Of a stretch of DNA of 64,000 nucleotides, positions 55,244 through 64,000 are shown in pieces (the stretch's first letter is position 1; every line of letters starts with the position of its first letter). Both the position numbers and the translations under genes were made by a program. The notes beneath the pieces were generated by a model. That model was given only the letters and a program-made list of their open reading frames with translations, had not been told where the DNA came from and did no database searches. Origin of the DNA: Acanthornis magna (lineage: Eukaryota > Chordata > Aves > Passeriformes > Acanthizidae); contig JAWUZG010000007.1 of the NCBI GenBank assembly GCA_036785705.1, positions 1 to 64,000 of the forward strand, written 5' to 3'.

Positions 55244-57539
55244 TTTTCATGCTTATCCTTTGTTCTTCCTGATTTTAATTATGCCAATGTATGACATAGG
55301 GATGACATAAATCTTGAGTTTTGGAGTGGAGAAGAGTATACTGGAGGAGCTCAGGGTATAAAAATTTAAAGAGCTCTTAAGGAATTCATGGTGGTTATAA
55401 AATATGATTGCCAACTGTGTAATAGTGCCAGAATGCTTATGTTATATCCTGATAAAAAGAAACGAAAACAACAACAACAACAGCAAAACCCAGAGTGGAA
55501 CAGGATACTTCATAAAATTAAATCTCAATAACACTACACAAAGATAATTAATATCATGTGCCAGATCCAACTTAAAAAAGAAAAGCTGAAAAAAACCAAA
55601 ACAGAACCAAGTGTGAAGGGTGCAGAATGCTCAGCTGAAAAACCCCCATATCCCACAGAAAGATGAAGAGATTATGATAACTTGGTGGATTCTCTGAATT
55701 GTTTCATTATAAATGTGGCTCATGTAAAGATATAGAAAGAAAATCAAGGAAGGGAAGTCTCAGTATTGTTTGGTTTTACTGCCAGTTTAAGAAATTACTT
55801 CAATAAATACAGACCAAAAGACTACAGGAAGACAAATAACGTGAATGTTAGCGTCTGAGTCCTGGTTTCAATCACATAGGAATAAAAAGTAAAAAACCCC
55901 AACAAACAAAAGGACACCACCACCACCACAAACAAACAAACAAAATAAAAAGCAAACAAACCAAATAAAATAAAAAGTCTATTCCCCCCCCCCCCCAAAA
56001 AAAAAAAAAAAAATCAACAAACCACATGAAAACCTTCTCTGGTTTTTGGTATACCTAAGCTGGTGAAACATCTTCTGTGGATGATGCAGATAGGGATCCA
56101 GTAAAAAGTTCTTCTGACAATTTGATTTATGTCATCAGTTAGTGTAACTAAAGACAAAAATAAATCATCCAGTTGGATGTGTGTTAAGAGGCCCTTTTCC
56201 AGCATACTTAAACCATCAGTACTAACTCAATAAAGGAATTGTACTTTGCTGTAGTTACAGCATGAAAGAGTGAGAGGCGGGTGATCTAAAAACAAACGCT
56301 TGGTACGGCAGGAGAGGGTAGGAGTAAAACATGGAGTGGACAGAAGTGAAAAAGGTTGTTAGAGGTTTAAAATATCTAGGGAATACTTAGCTGGGCAGAT
56401 TCTGTTGTCATCATCACATCATTGCTGACTCACCCCTCTGCAATTCCCACCAAACTGTGTGAGTCAAGGTAAATTTACAACATGTGCAGTTCAGCACAGG
56501 GCAACCCTGACTACAGCATCAAAGAGAAAAAAGACATGAAAGACTTGGAAAAAGAAGCTGAAAGACAGAGAAAAGCTGAGCTTGTGTCAAAGCAAAATAA
56601 AAACAGAGGTGTTAATATTTACCACTATGAATTTGGGCAGGAAAGGTAGATGGTATTAAACTGGACAGGTGCCCATCTTTAATAAAGACAGCAATGGACA
56701 GAAAGGCTGCTGAAGCTGCTCAGAGGACATGGCAAAATCATGCAGCCCCAGAGGGACTAGGGAAACAAGTGGGTCAAACTTCAGAGCGCAGATAAAACTG
56801 TGGTCTGAATAATCAACAGAAAATCTGTAGTTTGCTTATGATCTTGCAAGGCTCTCAAGAGAGGAGCATTACAAGAAAGCTGTTTCTTGTGAGAGGGTAA
56901 AGGAGCTTGGCCTGAGGCTTTCCTAGAAAGATCATGGCTCACATACCAATTTGTTTCTTCTGCTTCTCAGGAGAACTGGTACCCATATATTTTATAACTA
57001 AATAAATAATACTATGAAAATATTCTCATTCTGCATGGCTAATTTCTTACAAAATGGTAAAAAATATTGGAGGACTTTGAATGTCAGTTTTTACTGGCCT
57101 AAAAAAAATCAATACAATGTGCATACTAAATATCTCTACAATCTTTTCTTCCTTCGAAAACAAATATTGTCATTAAGACTACAGTCAAGCCGGAGCTTTT
57201 TTCACATTGACAAAATTCTCTTTTTACAAAGCTTTATCAGTTACAGTGGACCCCATTCACAATGGTATCCCATGGCTGAATGTAAAGCACACAGCCAACC
57301 ATCCTAACACAAGCTGGACTTGATGTTGAAACAGAGCAGCTTACTTATGCCACTTTTCTACAAACTTTGACTTCTCTCATGCCAGACACAGCCAGTTCCA
57401 GCTGTCTCCAGTGGACATACTGCAGGACAAGAGCTAAGGCTGAGGTGAGGGCTTAGCTTGTCTGAGAGGCACTTTAATGAAAAATGTTATCTAAGAAAGT
57501 ACAAATAGCACTGTCAGTGAGGAGTGAGGAAAGAAAGGA
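55244..57539. other. Non-coding region with simple-sequence patches
   Basis: Contains a CAA repeat near 55,470 and an A/C-rich tract at 55,905-55,980. That tract runs into C13 (55,984-55,996) and A17 (55,997-56,013). Frames such as 57,014-57,307 show no recognisable product. Confidence 0.45.
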
Positions 57540-58110
57540 TAAGAAACAGCCCTGTGAACACCAAGGTCAGAGAAGGAGAGGGAGGATGTGACCCAAGGTT
57601 AAACACAGATTCCTGTCGGGAATGGCAACTCTTGGAGGACCCATGACAGAGCATGGAAGGGGAGCATGGGAGACGTGAGAGGCAGCAATGGAGAGGAACC
57701 TCAAGGTCATGATTGTGAGGGCACCAGGTCCCTGAAGGGACTCAGTGTGGCAGATGGTCACTTCCCACAGGGGAGGAAGGGAGTCTGGAGTGAAGAAGAG
57801 GAGCAGAGCTGGGGAAAGAGATGGGGAGAAGAGAGAGGAAGATGTTTTCTACAGATGTGCACATATTCCCCTCTTTTTGATTTGTTTCCCAACACCTGAA
57901 TCAATGCCCGAATATGCATATTTAATTGGTAATAATGAAAGCTAAATTCCCTGAGCTGAGTCAGTTTTGTCTGTGGCAGTAATTGGTAAACAATTTCTCT
58001 CTCTGCCTAAATCCACAGGCTTTCTCACTCTTACTCTTCCTAATTTCTCCTCTCCTCCTCCTGAAGGGGGAAGGCAAGTTATTGACTGTCACTGTGGGTG
58101 TTTGGCTTTC
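57540..58110 (+). mobile_element. Avian LTR-like repeat, copy 1 of 3
   Basis: A decayed member of a common avian repeat whose 3' part reads roughly TTAATTGGTAATAA, GAGCTGAGTCAGTTTTGTC, GGCAGTAATTGGT and then a CTCCTCCTCCTGAAGGGGG segment. The purine-rich left part (GGAAGGGAGTCTGGAGTGAAG) corresponds to the same position in the other copies at 58.4 and 60.5 kb. I treat it as an ERV LTR from its layout, but the family name is not known to me and the ends are approximate. Confidence 0.6.
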
Positions 58111-58439
58111 AGCCCAACCTACCTCACTGACGTATCTTCATTTATTACCTTGAAGTGGTGATGCAACAAGTGAAGTGAGCACAGAAGAATATAAATAACA
58201 AACAAGCAGGAAAAAACCACAACCTCTTCTTTTTAGAATATGTTAAATGAAAACCGAGAATGAATACTGGTAGTTTCAGCAGAACAGACTTTAGAAAGCT
58301 TAGGCAAGAAAAGGAAAAAAAAAGAGTGAAAATTTGAAATTAATACTCATAGGCTTTATAATATTAAATTCTTATTTCAATAACTGCAGAAATAGAGGAA
58401 CTGTACAACTTACCGTAAGTTATTTTGCTGTTGTCCCAT

Positions 58440-59050
58440 CTCATCACTTGGGATTTTTAAGAACGGGAGGTATACTGGTTTTATGTGGCATGTTGCCCTT
58501 GATGAAGCAGGTTTCTGGCAGGAACCAGGTGATGATGCGGCAATGAAGTTCATGGAGAACTGCAGTTAGTGGCAGGGATTCATGTTGGAGCAATTTGCAA
58601 AAAACTGTCTTTCATGGCAGAGATTCAGTGCTGGGGCAGGGGAAGAGTATGAGGAGGGAGAAACAGCAGAGACAACATGCAATGAACTGACCACAAACAC
58701 CATTCTCTGTCTCCCTGTGCTGCTCGATGGGAAGGAGGTAAAGAAAATTATGAGTGAAGATAAATATGAGAAGAAAGGAGGAGTGGGAGGAAAGTGCTTT
58801 GAGATTTGTTTTTACTTCTCATTTTCTTGCCCTGGCTTTTGATTGGCAATTAATTAAGTCCGTTTCCCTGGGTCAGCTCTGTTTTGCCCATGACGGTAAT
58901 GAATGAGTGACCTCCCCCTGGCCTGTCTTTATATTGACTCATGAGTGTTTGTCATTTTTCCTTTTCCATGTCCAGGAGAAGGGGAGTGATGGAGCAGTTT
59001 GGTGGACACCTTGTAGCTAGCCAATGTCAACCCAGCAGAGCAGGCTACTG
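58440..59050 (+). mobile_element. Avian LTR-like repeat, copy 2 of 3
   Basis: The best-preserved copy of the three. It has GCTGGGGCAGGGGAAGAGT, then CAGAGACAACATGCAATGAA, GGCAATTAATTAAGTCC, GGTCAGCTCTGTTTTGCCC, ATGACGGTAATGAATGAGTG and GGAGAAGGGGAGTGATGGAG near its 3' end. Frames through it are not host genes. Confidence 0.68.
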
Positions 59051-60489
59051 AAACTGATATCTGCCAGGTGAAACTGTAAAAAAACTATGATATAAAAAGA
59101 ACACTTAGGCACTTAAAATAGCAGAGTCCCTTAATACTTGAGTGATCTAGGTATTCCTCACTGGTGAATGCTATCTCCCTTCCAAACCTTTGTAGCAGAG
59201 CCTTCCCTGCATAGATTTTGTATTTATTCTGCAATGAAATCCTGTTTATTTGAAACTCTCTTTCAGCTCATTGCGTTTCCAAAAACCGGTCTTTTCCTGT
59301 TTCTCTCCCTGTCTTTCTTTAGGCTAAAAAATTGTATTTTCTTCTATCATCTTGTATGGTATAGGGGCTTGTGTGAAAGTTCTATATAATTAATGTGATG
59401 TGAACCTGTTTTGTTGTGTAACTTGGTCACTTTGCCTCATCAGTTCATTAAAATTCCAGCTGGAGAGATCTCTGTTCTTCCTCACCCATTATTTTATTTT
59501 TGCCTTCTCTTATTGTTTATCTCCAGTTCTCTTATTAACATTATGAAATACTTGAAAATGGTTTCCATAGAAAGGTAATGTAAAACTGTATCCCATTTTG
59601 AGTACTGTATTATTGAGACAACAGAACGATCACATTTAGGAAAGCACTTGGTTAGCAATTTTAGATAATTGCCATTTGAAAATCTCCAGTTTTGCCTCAA
59701 GTGAAAGGGTAAGTGTGGATGCAGAGCTTATTCTCCCTATGCCATTCATTACTTTACATAGCCTTCTTATATCTGCCTTAATTTCTTGTGTCTAAATTCA
59801 AGTCATAATAATTTCCATCTTTCCATAAATAGACTTCATGAGGCCACTTCATGCCTCTAAAAGTTATCACCTGTTTGGAAGCACCTTGTTTTTCACTATA
59901 GCACCCTTGAAAATAGCAGGTCCAATATTATTTTCATCTTATTTTCCATTTCATAGTAAATAAACAGTAAGTTTTAAGTTGCTTTGAAAACAAATGTAAA
60001 ATGCTGAAGCATTACTAATTTTTTGTTTTGTTTTCGCCACTAAAACATTCAGACTGTTTTATAAATAAAATACAGCACAAATAAATAAGCTCTACAAAAA
60101 ACCCCAAAAAATAAAACCAAACAAAAAATGCAAAAACTCCAAAACAAAACAAAAAATCCCATAACAATCATCATAAGTTCTTAGTTAATTGGGAGAATAT
60201 ATATAAATTTTCTCAGGCTTATTGCACTGCTTCATTTAAATAATAGTTAAAAGAAAAATCAGATACCAAAATATGATCTGTGTTAACCTTAAGCCTTGCA
60301 TTTCAAAATGAGATATTATTTTTAATTGATAATTGGAAATTAGTTCTTAATTGATTGAATAAATCCAAATTAATATTTGGATTAAAATATTTCCTTTAAT
60401 GAAGAGGAAAATAAGCTTTTATTCAAAACACTAATGATTTGTTTGTATGTTTTTTCTAATACCAAAAATTCTGACATCAAGCTCAGTGA
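59051..60489. other. AT-rich stretch between repeat copies
   Basis: No recognisable coding or repeat content. A/C-rich runs near 60,095-60,160 are simple sequence. If copies 2 and 3 are paired LTRs this would be decayed internal sequence, but nothing retroviral is readable. Confidence 0.4.
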
Positions 60490-61190
60490 TGAAGGAGGGA
60501 AAGAAGGTGCTCCAGGTGGTCGAACAGACATTTCCCTGCAACCCGAGGAGAAGATCATGGTAAAGGAGGTTTTCCCCCTGTAGCCTATAAAGAACTCTAT
60601 TCCTCACCAGGTGGAGAAGTCCTCAGAAGTGCTTCAAGACCCACACTGGAGGAAACTCCCAGCCCATGGAGAGAAGCTCATGCAGGAACATGTTTTCTGG
60701 AAGGAACTGTGCCCATGGAACACAAGCTGGAGCAGTTTGTTCCTGAGGGACAGTACCGACCTGGAAAGGACCCATGCTGAAACAGCTCTTGGAACACTGT
60801 AGCCTCTGGAACGGACCCATATTGGAGCAGTTTATGAAAGACTGTCTCCTGTGGGAGGGATGCCACTGAAGCAGGGGTGTAGCATAGGGAGGGAAGAGTC
60901 ATGAGTCATGAGTGAAGTCTGGAAAGAAGGGTGATGGGAAGGTGGTTTTAATTTGGGGTTTTTTTTTTCTCACTTTCTTACTCTAGTTTTAATTGGTAAC
61001 AAATTAAATTAATCTTTCCCAAGCTGAGCTTTGCCTATGAAAGTAGTTGGTGATCTCCTTATTCTTGTCTTGAGCTGCAACCTTTTTCATCGTATTTTCT
61101 CCCCCGTCCTGAGGAGAAGGAGGAGGAGTGAGAGTGAGACTTGGTGGGTACCTGTCAGCCAGCCACAGTCCATCTACCATAGTCCTTTGA
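60490..61190 (+). mobile_element. Avian LTR-like repeat, copy 3 of 3
   Basis: The longest copy. Its left half has imperfect tandem units of about 40 bp around the phrase GGAGCAGTTTGT / GGAGCAGTTTATG with GGA..GGACCCAT between them (about 60,640-60,860). The right half has TTAATTGGTAACAAATTAAA, AGCTGAGCTTTGCC, AAGTAGTTGGTGATCTCC and GAGGAGAAGGAGGAGGAGTG. Plus- and minus-strand frames of 63-74 codons across the tandem units are by-products. Confidence 0.68.
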
Positions 61191-61733
61191 CATTCCTGGT
61201 TTTTTGAGAGGCAAGTGGTAATCTACTCATACACTTTTACCTGCACTGTGTAATTGAGATGATGACTGCTCTCTTCATGATTGTAGTGACTTGTTACAAA
61301 CTCTTCAGGACACAAATTTGCTAAAAATCTTGTGTTTGTTAAACAGTCAGTGTTAAGCTCATAAGTACTGTAAGAGTCATTAATCAGGTGCATTCAGGTG
61401 ACTGTACAAATGATCATGCATTTCTCTAGCACTTGGCCTTTTTCAAAGGAGAACACCTAGAATATTAAGTCATCATTTATTTTAATTCGGATTTCACAGA
61501 CTGGTTTGCAGACTCACAGTTCTGTTCGTGTACAGTCAGTAGTTCTGACTGGTTTTACCCATTTTTTTTTTTTTTAATTCCCCATAGCCTCTGACTAAAT
61601 TTGGGCATGTATTTATGCATGGTTAATGTGCATTTGGACTGACATTCCACAGCTCAGCATGCCATTCAGATGTGAGCAGAAACTTGCAGTATCTCTGTCA
61701 ATCGTCAGTGCAAAGAGTCAGACTGAGTGAAGT
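61191..61733. other. Non-coding stretch
   Basis: Nothing recognised apart from a T-rich run near 61,563-61,577. Confidence 0.4.
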
Positions 61734-61952
61734 ATCACGACATGCAGAAGGATTTCCTGACAGAAAGGTTTGTTAAACCCTGGAATGGACTCCTCGGGGA
61801 TGTGGTTAAGTCACCATACCTGGAAATGTTCAACAAGTGACTGGACGTGACACTTAGGACCAAGGTGTCGTTGATATGGTGGTGTTCAGTTGAAGGCTGT
61901 ACTCCATGATCTCACAGGTCATTTCCAACCTAAATGATTTTGTGATCCTGTG
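61734..61952 (+). mobile_element. CR1 LINE 3' tail
   Basis: Plus-strand CR1 end. The ORF2 C-terminal coding remnant (AACCCTGGAATGGACTCC, then CACCATACCTGGAAATGTTC) is followed by GATATGGTGGTGTTCAGTTG, GATCTCACAGGTCATTTCC and the terminal ATGATTTTGTGATCCTGTG. Confidence 0.88.
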
Positions 61953-61964
61953 AAGAATGGAGGT

Positions 61965-62480
61965 GCCTAATATGAGATGCTAAGTGTAAGCAGGCACCAC
62001 TCACGATTTGAATTAGAAGGAATTTATTACCTCATTAACATAGCCAAACACAACAATAAGAGGCTTAGGTTGGCTCTCTGCTGTTACACAACGCGAAGCC
62101 CAGCGCAGGCTGTGGCTCAGACAGCCTGCAGCCAGACACTCTCTAGGCTGTGTCACTACACTTTATACCCCACAAACCCCACCCATCACCTCCCCTCTGC
62201 CCTCCCCCTAGGTCTGAGGTGATTGGCTGGAGATTGAGTCAGTCCTTCCAATTGGCTCGTTGCTTGCTTCCCGTTGCCTAGGGTCTTGTCATAGGCTTGG
62301 TCTTCACCCAATGATCTCCTTGCATTTATCCCTTTATGCTAAAGTCTCACTCAGACTCCTCCTTCCATTACATCACCAATATTTGAGAATATTTCAGACC
62401 TCCTCATTGCTGGAATATATATATATTATTAACCTAAACCATAACTATCAGTAACTTACTAACTGGGTGTAACATTAACT
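61965..62480 (-). mobile_element. ERV LTR, minus strand
   Basis: On the minus strand this shows a CCAAT-containing U3 (plus-strand ATTGGCT and ATTGGCTCG) and then a TATA box GGGGTATAAAG (plus TTTATA at 62,162-62,167). A leader with GTGTAGTGACACAGCC follows, and AATAAATTCC (plus TTTATT at 62,023-62,028) lies near the 3' end. It abuts the CR1 tail on its left. No primer-binding site is seen, so it is solo or 3'. Its U3 end is uncertain and could extend to about 62,612. Confidence 0.62.
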
Positions 62481-62689
62481 GCTCATAAAAAGTCTAATTA
62501 CTCACAACAAATTCATTATCCTTTCAGGAGTGAACAACAACAATTATTAGGATTACACACTAATTACAACTCTTCTCATTAATCAATTATCATGTGCGAA
62601 AGCCAACTCTAACAGCCTATTTTTAATACTAAGAAAAATTATTTATCCCTGTCCAGAAACGGAATGATCAGAATGTCTTGGAGTGATTT

Positions 62690-63475
62690 ATGATCATAGA
62701 CTATTCTATGATCCTCTGCTTTATGCCCACAAATGGTTGCTGTATCTTTAAGGCCTGGGACTGGGTGTGTGCAGGGCCAAGGAGGGGGGAGATTTGGGGT
62801 TTTTGGTGGGTATTTTTGAAGATTCACTGCCTAGGTGTTCCATGGCAGTATGCAGTTCTATTTTCCTTGGCTAACTTGGTTTTGTTGGCCCAGGCAAAAA
62901 GCTTTTCCCTTTCCTGGCTAGGAGAAGCTGCAGTAGAAATCTTTCAGCTGCCTCAAGGTGAACTGAAGAGCTGCTTCTCCAAGGCTGGAGAAGGATTGGG
63001 GCTGCTCTGTTTCAGCCTCAAACCTCGGGGAGCCGAGCTGGGGAGAGAAAGCACACTCCAGAGCAGCTTTTTCGCCTGCCATGACTCTGTGGAGAGGAGG
63101 CTGATGCCAGAGAGCCACCAGGTTTTTTGGTTCCTGCTGGAACTCCTCCACGGAAGCTCCACTTCCCTCATTGTGAAAGCTGGTGCCATCTCGCACCACA
63201 TGTCAGAAAGGGGTATTTGTCCAACATTTCCCCCATTCTCTGGACATTTTTCAGTCTTTGTTCTTGTGTGGGGGTGTGTGTGTGGCAGGGGGGAAGGGAG
63301 GTCAGGGTGGGAGTTGTGAGTTCTGATAGTTTGGTGTTTAGCAGTTTTTACTTTTTTCCTTGCCTTTGGGGCATCCTGTTCTTAATAAATCATGGGTTTG
63401 CTTTTTTTGTTTCTGTTTTTTTTTCACTTTCCTCTATTCATATTAATTTTCTACTGGTGGAAGGAGATTGTTGAA
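62690..63475 (+). mobile_element. Probable ERV LTR, plus strand
   Basis: A GC-richer block with features in LTR order: a CTTTATGCCC element at 62,710, a long central segment with GAAGCTGCAG and CTGGAGAAGG motifs, a G/T-rich run, and AATAAATCATGGG with its signal at 63,384-63,389. T- and pyrimidine-rich sequence follows up to about 63,475. The 209-codon plus-strand frame at 62,690-63,319 has no recognisable domain and is taken as open LTR leader sequence rather than a gene. The left boundary is uncertain. Confidence 0.5.
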
Positions 63476-63689
63476 ACCCTTTAGAGAAGACTACTCATTG
63501 CAGAGTGCCATCTCTTAAATTTGTCTCAAAACTGAGACACAGAATTTCCTCACTACCTCTCAGGATATAAAAACAATTGTCTGTATTTTCTCTCAGATGG
63601 AAGCCCCTTAAGATTGCACTTATCCACAGGCTGCTTTTGAGTCTAAATACATATTCACCTGTCTTTCAGTAGTGTTGACAGTAGGCTGA

Positions 63690-64000
63690 GGGAAATGATC
63701 TGAACTCTGCTCGGTATGATAAGCCTACACCTGGAGTGTTGTATACAGTGCTGGTCTCTCCGGTTTGAGAGAGACACAGACACACTGGGTACAGTCAAAC
63801 AAAAGATTACCAAGATGGTGACGGGACTGGAGCATTTCTCTAAACTGAAAAGGCTCAGAGAGATAGGACTGTTCAGCCTGGAGGAGAGGATGCTTCACAG
63901 GTTCTTTACAGCGGTGTCCTGTGACAGCACTAGTTGCAAATGGACATGAACTAGACCACAAAAGGCTCCATCTAAACACCTGGAAGCTTTTTTTCACTGT
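63690..64000 (+). mobile_element. CR1 LINE, ORF2 C-terminal region, cut by window end
   Basis: Plus-strand CR1 text: ACACCTGGAGTGTTGTATAC, then ATTACCAAGATGGTGACGGG, CTGGAGCATTTCTCTAAACT and ACTGTTCAGCCTGGAGGAGA. It encodes the last part of ORF2 after the reverse transcriptase (LFSLEERMLHRFF is readable). The copy continues beyond the window. It has in-frame damage around 63,905-63,960. Confidence 0.92.

Noticed and set aside
60611..60902. Opposed 63-74-codon frames on both strands
   Set aside because: Arise from imperfect tandem units in an avian LTR-like repeat.
62690..63319. 209-codon plus-strand frame
   Set aside because: Trp/Cys/Phe-rich with no domain; falls within an LTR-like block, so taken as chance openness. 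Would reconsider if conserved.
1..64000. CRISPR arrays, bacterial operons, tRNA or rRNA genes
   Set aside because: No spaced direct repeats, no ribosome-binding-site/ORF organisation and no cloverleaf sequences seen; the repeats identify a bird genome.

Overview
The window looks like avian nuclear DNA, most likely from a passerine. The evidence is at least seven fragments of CR1, the dominant bird LINE, on both strands, plus a dozen or so long terminal repeats (LTRs) of avian endogenous retroviruses (ERVs), set in AT-rich sequence with almost no coding capacity. There are no bacterial operons, CRISPR arrays or recognisable tRNA or rRNA genes. Family names rest on recall of conserved blocks, because no database search was possible.

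Layout. 0-7 kb: a minus-strand CR1 tail; a 2.7 kb plus-strand CR1 carrying the end of ORF1, the endonuclease and the start of the reverse transcriptase, with a complete 376-bp solo LTR inserted inside it (5-bp target duplication); then a GC-rich LTR of about 1.1 kb on the minus strand. 7-39 kb: mostly AT-rich, apparently single-copy non-coding DNA with a few CR1 scraps, two recognisable LTRs (17.5-18.0 and 18.9-19.4 kb), one doubtful LTR (32.4-32.9 kb) and microsatellites. 39-42.2 kb: a cluster of three LTRs, one followed by a primer-binding site matching tRNA-Leu, the hallmark of ERV-L elements.

42.3-44.6 kb holds the one convincing host-type gene, on the minus strand. A TATA-like box and four copies of a TGTCACA..GGCC motif precede a short coding exon, a 180-bp GT-AG intron and a 1.9 kb second exon. 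Together these encode a protein of 647 residues that I cannot assign to a family. Its C-terminal third is built of 66-residue repeats. The nearest canonical poly(A) signal downstream lies in the adjacent ERV-L LTR, so the gene may end on a retroviral signal.

45-64 kb: a solo LTR of 1,017 bp with a 4-bp target duplication; a minus-strand CR1 split by another LTR and missing its reverse transcriptase; a long (TTTTA)n array; a 16-bp perfect palindrome; three direct copies of one avian repeat within 3.7 kb; two further LTRs; and a CR1 running off the right end.

The window is therefore a repeat-rich gene desert around one small, lineage-specific-looking gene. Most of the structure comes from layered retroelement insertions, several of which can be ordered in time because they are nested.
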